Shown here in pieces: positions 6,378 through 15,223 of a stretch of 19,947 nucleotides of DNA. The notes under the pieces are model-generated. The model worked only from the letters and a program-made list of their open reading frames with translations, searched no databases and was not told the DNA's origin. The position numbers and the translations under genes are program-made. The DNA is from an uncultured Alistipes sp. (GTDB taxonomy: Bacteria > Bacteroidota > Bacteroidia > Bacteroidales > Rikenellaceae). The stretch lies in the NCBI GenBank assembly GCA_900546005.1, contig URBJ01000040.1, positions 1-19,947 on the forward strand, in the 5' to 3' direction. Position 1 is the first letter of the stretch. Each line of letters opens with the position of its first letter.

Positions 6378-7691
6378 CTATTCTAATTTTCCTGTCGCAC
6401 GTAAATAGTCGGTTTCGTAAATCTTGTATTGAGTTTGTGCTTCAATCAGGTTGCTTGATGCCTGTTGCCACTGCGACTGGGCGTCGAGCAGATCGGTAAG
6501 TGGAGCCATCGATGCCGCATAACGGTTCTGCATGACGCGAAGGTTCTCTTCGGCTTGGCGGAAAGCGAGATCGGCTGCCTCGATCAGCCGGAATCCGTCC
6601 TCTACGTTACGAATGGCCTGCTGCACTTCGAGGTCGAGCAGACGGGAGTTTTTTTGCATCTCGAGACGGGCGTTGTCGAGGTCGAACTGGGCTTTTCGTA
6701 CTTTGTTGCGCCCTTCGTTCCAGTGAAAAATAGGGATCTTGACGGCCAACATCGCGATTCCGATACCATCACGAAATTGTTGGGTAAAGGGGATCAGGGT
6801 TCCGTTCCCGATGTCGGCCGTACCTTTCAGTTTGATGTTGCCGTAATAGGTGTATCCGGCACTGAACCCAACGGTGGGCAGCATGTCGGCTCGGGTCATA
6901 CGGATCTGCTGCTCGTTGGCTTCGATCTGTTTTTCGAGCAGGCGCAGCTCCGGACGAGAGTCAATGTCGGCACTCAGCTGACTCGGAGTCGTAACGGTTA
7001 TCAGGGTATCGGTCGGAATGAATTCCGTATTGGAATCTACCCCGATAATGCGGCATAGCGATAACCGACACAGGTCGGCTCCGTTACGGGCCCGTTGAAA
7101 CTGGTACAGGATTTCGCTGCGGCGGGCTTCGATGCGAAGCAGGTCGTTGTCTGTTGCCATACCGGCCTTCAGGGCCGTTTCGGTTTGGTGAAACAGGGTG
7201 TCCATGAGGGTTTTATACTGCTCCGTCATTTTGACCTTCCGCTCAACGGCGATGTAGCTCCAATAGGCATTGTCGGCCTCGGCAATCACCTCCATGCGGG
7301 TCATCCGCCGTTGTTCGGAGGCAACCGCTTCACCGATTTTTGCCAGACGCCGCCCGGAGGAGATTTTCCCTCCCGTATAGATGGGCTGAGTCAGTGAGAT
7401 ACCGGCCATGTAGGTTCCCCGCATGCGAAGCTCGCTGCCCATCATGTCGATGTCGGGGAGCATATAGGCGCCGAGGGCAGAACCTTCGAAGTTGGGAAGG
7501 GAGGCCGAATTGGCGATTTTGCGGTCAAGACCCGCTTGTTGGAGTGCGTTTTCGGCCTGCTGCAACTCTTCGCTGTGGGCCAGAGCCCGTTCGCGGCATT
7601 CGGCCTGAGACAGGGAGAGAGGCTCTTGTGCAGGTAATGATGCGGGTAACCCCATAAGGGCTATACCCAAAAATATGATCGATCGTTTCAT
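6378..7691 (-). CDS. TolC-family outer-membrane efflux protein
   Basis: This is the outer-membrane channel of a tripartite efflux pump; the trimer spans the outer membrane and reaches into the periplasm. The 437-residue product begins with a signal peptide (MKRSIIFLGIALMGLPASLPAQ), then the first OEP repeat (LSLSQAECRERALAHSEELQ) and long heptad-rich helices. The outer-membrane stretch SLTQPIYTGGKISSGRRLA of the first half is echoed by VKIPIFHWNEGRNKVRKAQF in the second, the typical internal duplication. The protein ends with a YLRATGKLE motif usual for this family. The start follows the pump stop after 2 bp, so it is the last gene of the operon. It has no lipobox, so it is not acylated like OprM. 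Confidence 0.92.
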   Translation of the reverse strand: MKRSIIFLGIALMGLPASLPAQEPLSLSQAECRERALAHSEELQQAENALQQAGLDRKIANSASLPNFEGSALGAYMLPDIDMMGSELRMRGTYMAGISLTQPIYTGGKISSGRRLAKIGEAVASEQRRMTRMEVIAEADNAYWSYIAVERKVKMTEQYKTLMDTLFHQTETALKAGMATDNDLLRIEARRSEILYQFQRARNGADLCRLSLCRIIGVDSNTEFIPTDTLITVTTPSQLSADIDSRPELRLLEKQIEANEQQIRMTRADMLPTVGFSAGYTYYGNIKLKGTADIGNGTLIPFTQQFRDGIGIAMLAVKIPIFHWNEGRNKVRKAQFDLDNARLEMQKNSRLLDLEVQQAIRNVEDGFRLIEAADLAFRQAEENLRVMQNRYAASMAPLTDLLDAQSQWQQASSNLIEAQTQYKIYETDYLRATGKLE

Positions 7692-7693
7692 GA

Positions 7694-10600
7694 CTATTGC
7701 ATTTGAATGGGGGTCGTTGTTTTTTTGATGTGGAACAGGGCTGTGTAGAAGAGCGGAAGCAGAATCAGGGTAATGATCGTACCTACCGTGAGTCCACCCA
7801 TGATCGTAATGGCCATCGGGCCGTACATCGGATCGCCTATCAACGGAATCATGCCGACGATGGTGGTCAGAGAGGCCATCAGTACGGGACGGACACGAGA
7901 TACGGTTGCTTCCACAACGGCACGATACGGAACAGCTTTCTCTTCGGTTTGCAACCGGTTGATTTCGTCGACCAGCACGATGGCGTTTTTGACCATCATA
8001 CCGATCAGACCCATCATACCGATGAGGGCCATGAACGTAAAGGGTTGTCCGGTCAGCAGCAGTGCGGGGGTGATGCCGCAGAAGACGAACGGGAAGCAGA
8101 ATATGATCAGCAACACCTTCTTCCAGCTATTGAAAAGCAGCAACAGGATCGCCAGTACGATGAAGATGGTGATCGGCATGTATTTCATCAGGTTTCCAAT
8201 CGCTTCGCCCTGTAATTCGCCTTCGCCGACCCAGCGCATTGAGTAGCCTTCGGGCAGTGCGATCGACTCTATGTCGTCCTTGATCATGGATACGACCTTA
8301 GCGGGTGTGGCTTCGTCGATGTCGGGATTGGGGTCGCATTCGGCCTCGATGGCTCGCCGTCCGTTCAACCGGAGCACGACGGGTTCATCCCAGTCGAGAT
8401 GGATGTCGTTCACGACATTTCCCAACGGAACCGATTGGAAAATGCGGTCCTGCAGTTCGCTCATGCCCTTCCCCGAGGCGAGCATGGCTTGCATCTCCTC
8501 GTTCGTCATGCGGACGTTCATGGTGCTCCAAACGGGAATCTCCTTGAGGTCGGTTATGCGGCTGCCGTCTTCGTTACGGACCTGCAGGTTGACCTTGACC
8601 ATGCGGTCGTGGTCGTTCAGCAGCCCGACGGGCAGACCATCCGTTGCGGCCAGCAGTGCGTTCCCGATGTCGCTCCGCCCGATACCGGATCTTAGAGCAT
8701 CTTGTTGTACGTATTCGGCGACAAACGCTTTCCCTGTGGGTTTCCAGTTATTCTCTACGGAATAGGTGTCCACGTATGGGCAGCGGCGCATGATTGCTTC
8801 GGCCTGAGCACTCAGGTTGCGCAATACCGCCGGATCGGGCCCCGTGAATTCGACCTCGACGGTGTGCGACGAGGAGATCGAGAAGTTGTATTTTCGGATA
8901 CGGATGTAGGCATCGGGGTATTTTTCCCGCAGTTCGCGCCGTACGATGGGGATCTGTTTCATGACGGTTTTATAGTCCTTGCAGTCGACCATCAATTCTC
9001 CGTAGCAGTCACCCCCGGCGGTCATCGGACGGACCAGACAATAGTGTGCCGGAGCGCTGCCCATGCTCACCGCAACCCGTTCAATGTTCGGGTTTTTCTG
9101 GAGCAGATCGCTCATCTCCAGCAGGTCGTGCTGGACTTTATCGGAGGAGGTTTGAGCCGGATAGAAACACTCGACGATGAACTGTTTGTAATCGAAGTCG
9201 GGGAAAAACAGGTTTTTGACCCGGGTCATTCCAGCGATACAGACGATCAGTACGAGAATGGCGACAGAGATCGTAAGACGTTTATGGTCGATAAGGAATG
9301 AAATTGAACGACGAACGAAACGATGTACCGGAGAGTTCATTACGCCCGAATCGGTCGTATTCTTCTGGCGGTTCCGTGCGGGGAGCCAGTTCTTGGCGCA
9401 CACCGGTACTTGTATCAAAGCTAGTACCCAGCTGGCCAGAAGGCTTACGCAGAGTACGAGGAACAGGTCGCGGGCATATTCACCGGCCGAATCGGGCGAC
9501 AGGTAGACGCAAAGGAACGTCGAGGCGGCGATGACCGTAGCGCCTAACAGAGGTAGGGCCGTATTGCGACCGATGCGGTAGAGGTAGGTTTTGGGTCCGA
9601 GACCGCGCTGCTTGTCGACCAGAATGCCGTCCATGATGACGACTGCGTTGTCGACCAGCATACCCATCGCCACGATAAAGGCACCGAGAGAGATCCGTTG
9701 TAGCGTTGTTCCACACTCCAACAGAATGGGGAACGAAATAGCGACGGTCAGAATGAGCCCGAATCCGATGATTAGTCCGCTCCGGACACCCATGGTGAAG
9801 ATCAGTACCAGAATGACGATGACGACCGACTCGAGCAGATTCCACATGAACGACGAGATGGCATCGCTGACCTTGTCGGGTTGGAAGAATATCTTTTGCA
9901 CCTCCAATCCGGCTGGGACTCGCTGCATCACTTCCTCGAGTCGTTGGTCGACGGCTTTTCCTACGTCGGGGACGATTGCATCGTTCTCCATGGCCAGACA
10001 GATGGCCAGTGCGGGTTTTCCGTCGACGAAGAATCCGTTTTGTTGGGGTTCGGCGTATCCGCGCCGGATTTCGGCGATGTCGCTCAGTCGGATCTGACGT
10101 CCGTCCATCGTTGAGATCAGCAGATCGCGTATATCTTGTTCATCTTCGATGGCCGAATCGACATGCATCGCGATCCGGTCGTCCCCACTGCGGTATTTTC
10201 CCGCTTCAACGGTCTTCCCTGCCCCCTGCAGTGCCGCCATAATCTGTGTGGGAATGATTCCGTTGCGGGCGATCTGCTCTTTCGACAGGATGATGTCGAT
10301 CACTTCGTCCCGATTGCCGGAGATGTTGATCCGTTTGACTCCCGAGACATCCAGCAGCTCCCGACGGATGAACTTTGCGTATTCATACATTTCGGGATAG
10401 TCGTAGCCGTCGCTGGTCAGTGCATAGAAGATTCCGTACACATCGACCATGTCGTCGATGACGATGGGATCGTAGCACCCTTGCGGCAGGCGTATTGCGG
10501 CATCGTTCACTTTGCGTCGCAGCAGGTCGAAGTGTTGTTCGAGCTCGTCGCTGAGAACGGTCATGCGGAACTCGACGGTCAGGGTAGCCGATCCGTCCTG

Positions 10601-10858
10601 ACACTCGGTTTTGACCTTTTTGACATTGGGTAGTGCTCTCAGTTCGTCTTCCATCAGCTGTGCTGCCTCCAATTCGATTTCGTGAGCCGTAGCTCCGGGC
10701 CAAGGGATTACGACCATGGCCTGTTTTATCGAAACGGCGGGATCTTCCAGTTTCGGCATTTGTATGAAAGAGAGGACACCGGCGATCAGGATACCCGTCA
10801 TCAGGGACCAGAAGAGTACGGGCCGCCGCATGAAGAATTCGGTCGCTTTCATTTTCAT
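7694..10858 (-). CDS. RND-family efflux pump, inner-membrane subunit (HAE1-like)
   Basis: This is a proton-driven exporter of the AcrB/MexB class with 1054 residues, the usual length. One transmembrane helix near the N-terminus (VLFWSLMTGILIAGVLSFI) is followed by a large periplasmic domain, a helix bundle at about 340-490, a second loop at about 545-885 and a last bundle at about 890-1045. Helix 4 has GMLVDNAVVIMD: D403 corresponds to the first Asp of the AcrB pair, and the second is Asn (N404), as in many HAE1-like pumps. K957 in GMMVKNAIVLVDE matches the relay Lys of helix 10. Substrates cannot be predicted. The ATG shares one base with the adaptor stop (TAATG), and the outer-membrane gene follows 2 bp after its own stop: a classical adaptor-pump-channel operon. 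Confidence 0.95.
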   Translation of the reverse strand: MKMKATEFFMRRPVLFWSLMTGILIAGVLSFIQMPKLEDPAVSIKQAMVVIPWPGATAHEIELEAAQLMEDELRALPNVKKVKTECQDGSATLTVEFRMTVLSDELEQHFDLLRRKVNDAAIRLPQGCYDPIVIDDMVDVYGIFYALTSDGYDYPEMYEYAKFIRRELLDVSGVKRINISGNRDEVIDIILSKEQIARNGIIPTQIMAALQGAGKTVEAGKYRSGDDRIAMHVDSAIEDEQDIRDLLISTMDGRQIRLSDIAEIRRGYAEPQQNGFFVDGKPALAICLAMENDAIVPDVGKAVDQRLEEVMQRVPAGLEVQKIFFQPDKVSDAISSFMWNLLESVVIVILVLIFTMGVRSGLIIGFGLILTVAISFPILLECGTTLQRISLGAFIVAMGMLVDNAVVIMDGILVDKQRGLGPKTYLYRIGRNTALPLLGATVIAASTFLCVYLSPDSAGEYARDLFLVLCVSLLASWVLALIQVPVCAKNWLPARNRQKNTTDSGVMNSPVHRFVRRSISFLIDHKRLTISVAILVLIVCIAGMTRVKNLFFPDFDYKQFIVECFYPAQTSSDKVQHDLLEMSDLLQKNPNIERVAVSMGSAPAHYCLVRPMTAGGDCYGELMVDCKDYKTVMKQIPIVRRELREKYPDAYIRIRKYNFSISSSHTVEVEFTGPDPAVLRNLSAQAEAIMRRCPYVDTYSVENNWKPTGKAFVAEYVQQDALRSGIGRSDIGNALLAATDGLPVGLLNDHDRMVKVNLQVRNEDGSRITDLKEIPVWSTMNVRMTNEEMQAMLASGKGMSELQDRIFQSVPLGNVVNDIHLDWDEPVVLRLNGRRAIEAECDPNPDIDEATPAKVVSMIKDDIESIALPEGYSMRWVGEGELQGEAIGNLMKYMPITIFIVLAILLLLFNSWKKVLLIIFCFPFVFCGITPALLLTGQPFTFMALIGMMGLIGMMVKNAIVLVDEINRLQTEEKAVPYRAVVEATVSRVRPVLMASLTTIVGMIPLIGDPMYGPMAITIMGGLTVGTIITLILLPLFYTALFHIKKTTTPIQMQ

Positions 10859-11913
10859 TACAACACTCCTCCTACATTGGTTTTACTCGGTTGTTCGATG
10901 ATGCGGATTTTTTCGCCCTCCTGCAAGGAGTTAACGCCGGCCCGGACGATTGTCTCATCGCCCGAGAGTCCGGATGCGACGACTGCATCTCCTTCAGAAT
11001 CTATACCGTGGAGGACAACGTTGCGTTTGTGGACGGTCGAGTCATCGCCGATCACCCATACGAACGAGTCATCGTTTTCATGAAAAATGGAACACAACGG
11101 GAGTGTATATCCTGTACTGTCGACTCTCGAAAGGATTCGCACCTCGATATTCATTCCTGCTGTCAGCTGTTTCGAAGGCTGTTCGGCAAAAGCGAGCCGC
11201 ATACGGTAGAGCTGGTTCCCGTCGGCTTTGGGCGTAAGGCTGAGCAGGGTCATCGGAAGGTCTTGGTCTGAATATGGAGTTTTGCATGCGAAACGAGAGA
11301 AGTGCTCTCTTCCCGAATACGCTTTTGCCGGGATGTCGAGAGCGACTTCGAGGCGGGATACATCCATCAGACGGAAAACGGCCGTTCCTGCATCTACCAT
11401 TTCAGCCGGAGAGAAGTTTACGCTCCGAATGTATCCGTCAGTTGGTGCGTAAAGCTTGGTATATTTTACTTTGTTTTTATTTGCCTCTAATTGAATTCCT
11501 AATTGGCGCAATCCGGCAGTCGCCTTTTCGTAGTCGTTCGACGAGATACTTCGTTGTTCGAAGAGTTGGGTCGTACGGTCGACTTCATCCTTCAGTTGAT
11601 CGTACTGGATTTGCAGGGCATCGACAGCCAACTGATAATCAACATCGTCCAGTTCGGCCAGCAGCTCTCCTTTCCGGACGAAATCGCCCTCTTCGACAAG
11701 AATGTTTTTCAGTTGGCCCGCCGTCTTGAATCCGAGTCCGACGTCATGAGACTCTTCGACGATGCCGGAGTAGATACTTGAGGACTCCTCTCCCCGAGTG
11801 GATGGATGTGTGGTATATACACTGCGGAGGAACGGGGTCGATTGCTGTTCACCCGCACAGGATCCCAACAGACATACGGTTGTGGTGGCTACAATCCAAT
11901 GTGATGCTTTCAT
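10858..11913 (-). CDS. RND periplasmic adaptor lipoprotein (HlyD/MFP family)
   Basis: The adaptor bridges the pump and the outer-membrane channel. The 351-residue product starts with a lipoprotein signal ending LLGSC (C19), so it should be anchored by lipid. After it come a barrel-sandwich (lipoyl-like) half with VGLGFKTAGQLKNILVEEGD, a helical hairpin at roughly 90-145, the second lipoyl half (LYAPTDGYIRSVNFSPAEMV), and beta-barrel and membrane-proximal domains. The frame is open to 11952, but the ATG at 11913 is chosen because it gives a proper signal peptide and leaves the -7-like sequence GAACTTTG (11959-11952) outside the gene. It is the first gene of the efflux operon and diverges from an AraC-type regulator 183 bp away. 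Confidence 0.92.
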   Translation of the reverse strand: MKASHWIVATTTVCLLGSCAGEQQSTPFLRSVYTTHPSTRGEESSSIYSGIVEESHDVGLGFKTAGQLKNILVEEGDFVRKGELLAELDDVDYQLAVDALQIQYDQLKDEVDRTTQLFEQRSISSNDYEKATAGLRQLGIQLEANKNKVKYTKLYAPTDGYIRSVNFSPAEMVDAGTAVFRLMDVSRLEVALDIPAKAYSGREHFSRFACKTPYSDQDLPMTLLSLTPKADGNQLYRMRLAFAEQPSKQLTAGMNIEVRILSRVDSTGYTLPLCSIFHENDDSFVWVIGDDSTVHKRNVVLHGIDSEGDAVVASGLSGDETIVRAGVNSLQEGEKIRIIEQPSKTNVGGVL

Positions 11914-11951
11914 GGTGTTGTTCGCTTTTTTTTGAATGATTTTATTGAGCA

Positions 11952-11959
11952 CAAAGTTC
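11952..11959 (-). promoter_or_regulatory. Possible -7 element of the efflux operon
   Basis: On the minus strand GAACTTTG is one base off the Bacteroidota -7 consensus TAnnTTTG and lies 38 bp before the adaptor ATG. No TTG was found at the right distance upstream. A weak core promoter would fit activation by the divergent AraC-type protein, but that is inference. Confidence 0.3.
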
Positions 11960-12066
11960 TATTTTTTGATGTATCTCGAATGTCTATGTATTCGATATAA
12001 TTGTTCTAAAGGATGACAATATGGCTATTTTAAACAACTATTATGGGTTATTTTTATTTGAATAGG

Positions 12067-12074
12067 TATATTTG
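12067..12074 (+). promoter_or_regulatory. -7 element of the araC-family gene
   Basis: TATATTTG is an exact TAnnTTTG match, 22 bp before the preferred ATG. No exact TTG sits 19-21 nt upstream (the area reads TTATGGG). Because transcription would start near 12080, the upstream in-frame ATG at 12043 would be outside the message, which supports the start at 12097. Confidence 0.45.
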
Positions 12075-12096
12075 TGCTGAAAAACGTTATTGTCTT

Positions 12097-13026
12097 ATGC
12101 AGCAATCAGAACGAATTCGTACATTGAGTCTGTTGATGATACCGCTCGATGAACGCGCGTGCATTATTGAGGATGAATTTATCATGGCCGATAATTTCAA
12201 TGTGACGGAAAAATCGGATGTTTTTTTGTCCAGTCCTAAGATCAAATCTTTTGTCGCATCTCCCTATCCGTTCAAGATAGAGTTTACGATGATCTTATTT
12301 TGTTTGGGCGGATCCATTCGGGTACGGTCGAATCTTATGGAATATGAATTGCAAAAAAATGATATTTTCTTTCTTCAGCAAGGGTCGATCGGACAATGTC
12401 TCGATATTTCAGCAGATTGTAGAATGGTTTTTATAGCCTTCTCGAAGGGGTATTTAGCGATGGAATCCAATTCACAAGGAGCAGCCATAATAAGAAAGTT
12501 TTTGGTTCGGCACTCGGTGCTTCGGGTCAGCGAATCGGATATGGAGGAGCAGATGCAGATCTACCGGGCGTTGAGACGAAAGATCGAACAGCCGGACTAT
12601 CTTTATAAAAAAGAGGTGATTACTGGGTATATGCGGGTGTTGGCCTATAATTTATGTCAACTGATCACTCCCTACGTGGAAGTACGCGAGGAGCATGTCG
12701 GAAACCGGAAGAAGAAAATCTACGACGATTTTATGGATTTGGTTCACGAATATTATACCGAGGAGCGCAACATCGGTTTTTATGCCGATAAGTTGTGTAT
12801 TACGCCCAAGTACTTGTCACAGATGGTGTATGCCGTCAGCGGACGACACGCCGGCGACTGGATTCGGGACTATGTCATTTTGGAGGCTAAGGCGCTGTTG
12901 AAGAGTCGGCAGTATACGATCCAGCAGATCAGCGACATGTTGAACTTTGCCAATCAGTCGTTTTTCGGTGTCTATTTTAAGAAAGAGGTAGGATGCTCGC
13001 CGAAAGCCTACCAGAATGCCGAATAG
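12097..13026 (+). CDS. AraC-family transcriptional regulator, probable regulator of the efflux operon
   Basis: This 309-residue DNA-binding regulator has a cupin-like N-terminal sensing domain (about 40-120, FTMILFCLGGSIRVRS then ELQKNDIFFLQQG) and a C-terminal AraC domain with two helix-turn-helix units (about 226-247 and 274-296). The second ends in the family signature (NQSFFGVYFKKEVGCSPKAY). The frame could begin at 12043, but that ATG precedes the predicted -7 element, so 12097 is chosen. It diverges from the RND operon across 183 bp, an arrangement usual for a local regulator of the neighbouring pump. The ligand is unknown. It is the only protein gene on the plus strand of the window. 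Confidence 0.88.
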   Translation: MQQSERIRTLSLLMIPLDERACIIEDEFIMADNFNVTEKSDVFLSSPKIKSFVASPYPFKIEFTMILFCLGGSIRVRSNLMEYELQKNDIFFLQQGSIGQCLDISADCRMVFIAFSKGYLAMESNSQGAAIIRKFLVRHSVLRVSESDMEEQMQIYRALRRKIEQPDYLYKKEVITGYMRVLAYNLCQLITPYVEVREEHVGNRKKKIYDDFMDLVHEYYTEERNIGFYADKLCITPKYLSQMVYAVSGRHAGDWIRDYVILEAKALLKSRQYTIQQISDMLNFANQSFFGVYFKKEVGCSPKAYQNAE

Positions 13027-13082
13027 ACCCGGTTGAAACTACCGGAAAGCGTGCGTTTTTGTCCTCGGTTTATGACTTCAAG

Positions 13083-13108
13083 CGGAAATGTGCAATATCT
13101 CCGTTTTT
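13083..13108 (+). terminator. Weak candidate terminator after the araC-family gene
   Basis: CGGA (13083-13086) and TCCG (13100-13103) pair around an imperfect inner stem (one mismatch, two more pairs) and are followed by five T (13104-13108). It lies 57 bp after the stop codon. The stem is short, so confidence is low. An earlier short stem, CCGGT/ACCGG, lies at 13029-13045. Confidence 0.35.
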
Positions 13109-13145
13109 GAGTTACGTAGTGTAAAGTGTGAAGGGCCTTTAGAAT

Positions 13146-15005
13146 TTATTTGTTTTTGGAATTGGTTCGATTGTCATAGTGAAAATCGAACTTTCGGTCA
13201 GGTGCAGAATCTCCGCTGATACAAAATTCCGTAATGTCGGTTAGGTTTTGCAGATTATCAGCCCAGTGAAAATCGAGTGCGACAGTATTCGGATCGAGGT
13301 TTAAAACGTCGAGTGGAACACTCAACTCCATTTCGTTGCCCGAGTATCGGTAACGGATTTTTGCAACAGGAGTCCATTGTGTACCATCCCAGCGATGAAT
13401 TGACGAGGTGCGATTATTCTTAACCTTGGCGTTAATCAAAAAATCGTATCCTTCCCATCCTGTTTTCTTGTTGCAGTCAACATTTAGAAACAGTAACATC
13501 CAATTCGAGTTGGTATGCGAAGTTAGCGGAGCAGCAGTTCGAACATAAAGATAGAGATTCTTGTTGTCATGACAGACACGGGACTCGACGATGTCGTTGC
13601 GTCCGGTCCGGTTTACATATCGAGTAGTGTTGTCCACAGAGGGATAGTCGCGGTGCATGACATCTCCTTTCAGATCCGTATAAACCGGAAGTATCTCTTT
13701 CCATTCGTTAAAGAGGCCATCAATAGTGATCGTACGGGATTCCGAAGCGGGATCCGGTGCGTCCATCCCTTTGAATTTGCGAATATAATGGACCATACGA
13801 TAGTAAAAAACATCTCCATAGCCCCCTTTCATGGGTTCGATGTCCCGATTGTATTCGTCGTTGAACATGTCGACGAAATAGCGGTCGTCATATTCCAGTT
13901 TTTCGCCCAAAAAGTATTCGTTGGTCATATCCCGGTTTTTCCATACTTCGATGCAGTATCGTTGAGAGCAACAGACGGCGATCCATTCGTTCCATTGGGT
14001 GATCATCAAAACGTCGGGGTCACGTTCGAAGACTTTGTCCCATTGTTTTTCGAAAAGGGCACCGGTGCCGGTTTCTTCGCAGCGGTAGAGGGTGTTGATT
14101 GGGGGTTGTTCACCGCCAAATTGATCCTTGAAGTCAGCTCCGAATCGGATGATCCCTTCCGGTCCGAGCCGATAGCTCGAACCGACGTTGATCGTCGGGT
14201 GCGAACCTTTCGAAACAGTCATTTGTTCTATGTCGTTCGGATCGTTTGTGTATCCGTAGCCTCCGATGTTGTGCCATGGCCAACTATCCTGCAGGCTTTC
14301 TCCCCAGCTGGACCATCCGTACCGCCAAGTGAAAAAATCAGCGATTTCCTCATTCGGAGCTGCAGTACGGGGGGCCAAGATAACCGGTTTCCCTTCCCAA
14401 TAGAGCCATAGATCTTTATACTTGCCCGGCCGATAGATCCGGTCGTATACGGCCGTGATCGTCTCTTTTTGATAATAGTTCGTTGTAAAGACGAATTTGG
14501 GAACTTTTATCCCTTCGGCCTGCATCTGCATGGCGACCTTTGCGATGGCGTCGACGGCCGAATAGACCCATTCATAGCTTCCGTTCGTGATGTCGAAATA
14601 GAGAAAGTCGATTCCGGCAACGGCAAACATGTTCAGGTGTTTCCGGATGATCCAAGGGTCATTAGTGCAATAATATCCATCTTCCGGTTCACCCCAATAA
14701 TAACTGTAACCGGGTTGCAGCTGATTGATACCGTTAGGGTGTCCTTTAAAGAAATCAGTGGTGTTGATTGCTTTGTTGCGGTCGCTGTGCCACAAGAAAT
14801 AGAAAATACCGACTAATTTATCCCGTTTAGGGCCGCACTGTTCATAATTTGCGACGCTCCGGTCGTAACAGTCGGTATATACCCAATTATTCGTGGTAAA
14901 TTCACAGGACGGAGTGTTTTTCTCTGATAGTGAATCTGTAGTGGTTGTATAACATGCAGTTATGGACGATAATAAGGTCGTCATCAACAACGAAAGAGAG
15001 ATCAT
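13146..15005 (-). CDS. Secreted GH99-like lipoprotein with a C-terminal CBM9-like domain
   Basis: This 619-residue protein is probably surface or periplasmic and acts on glycans. The N-terminus is a lipoprotein signal (MISLSLLMTTLLSSITAC, C18). Residues about 60-412 look like the TIM-barrel fold of the GH99/WbsX group: VGIFYFLWHSD, an MFAVAGIDFLYFDITNG strand, WEGKPVIL, and DVLMITQWNEW (338-341) late in the barrel. Residues about 424-610 resemble a CBM9-like domain (TITIDGLFNEWKEI, NLYLYVRTAAPL, NVDCNKKTGWEGYDFLIN). In characterised GH99 enzymes the motif is NEWxE with two catalytic Glu; here the second position is Ala (A343), so activity or mechanism may differ, or the family may be another one. 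No SusC/SusD pair lies beside it. Substrate unknown. Confidence 0.7.
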   Translation of the reverse strand: MISLSLLMTTLLSSITACYTTTTDSLSEKNTPSCEFTTNNWVYTDCYDRSVANYEQCGPKRDKLVGIFYFLWHSDRNKAINTTDFFKGHPNGINQLQPGYSYYWGEPEDGYYCTNDPWIIRKHLNMFAVAGIDFLYFDITNGSYEWVYSAVDAIAKVAMQMQAEGIKVPKFVFTTNYYQKETITAVYDRIYRPGKYKDLWLYWEGKPVILAPRTAAPNEEIADFFTWRYGWSSWGESLQDSWPWHNIGGYGYTNDPNDIEQMTVSKGSHPTINVGSSYRLGPEGIIRFGADFKDQFGGEQPPINTLYRCEETGTGALFEKQWDKVFERDPDVLMITQWNEWIAVCCSQRYCIEVWKNRDMTNEYFLGEKLEYDDRYFVDMFNDEYNRDIEPMKGGYGDVFYYRMVHYIRKFKGMDAPDPASESRTITIDGLFNEWKEILPVYTDLKGDVMHRDYPSVDNTTRYVNRTGRNDIVESRVCHDNKNLYLYVRTAAPLTSHTNSNWMLLFLNVDCNKKTGWEGYDFLINAKVKNNRTSSIHRWDGTQWTPVAKIRYRYSGNEMELSVPLDVLNLDPNTVALDFHWADNLQNLTDITEFCISGDSAPDRKFDFHYDNRTNSKNK

Positions 15006-15054
15006 AAACCGTGTTGTTTTTATTTCAAACGAAAATAAATAGGGGTTGTGACCT

Positions 15055-15083
15055 TAAATATACGAAAAATCGATGATTTGCAA
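15055..15083 (-). promoter_or_regulatory. Possible promoter of the GH99-like gene
   Basis: On the minus strand, TATATTTA (15062-15055) is one base off TAnnTTTG, and TTG lies at 15083-15081 with an 18-nt gap. It would start transcription about 45 bp before the ATG. The match is approximate. The rest of the 218-bp interval 15006-15223 is AT-rich and showed nothing else. Confidence 0.3.
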
Positions 15084-15223
15084 AGCGGATGATATACAAA
15101 TTCCGTTTGTGTTGTTGAGATCGGGTTAAATCGATATATCTGGAATCGTCGGATAAGAAAAATATTTTTAGGGAATATGGTTTGATGATCCGAAATCTGC
15201 GTTTGCGAGAGGGGCGGTTGGGG

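Noticed and set aside
7697..10703. Several plus-strand reading frames of up to 199 codons opposite the RND pump.
   Set aside because: They are antisense shadows of a clearly conserved pump gene; their composition (rich in His, Asp, Arg) follows from the opposite strand.
12043..12096. AraC-family protein starting at 12043.
   Set aside because: This ATG precedes the predicted -7 element, and the added 18 residues lie outside the conserved domains.
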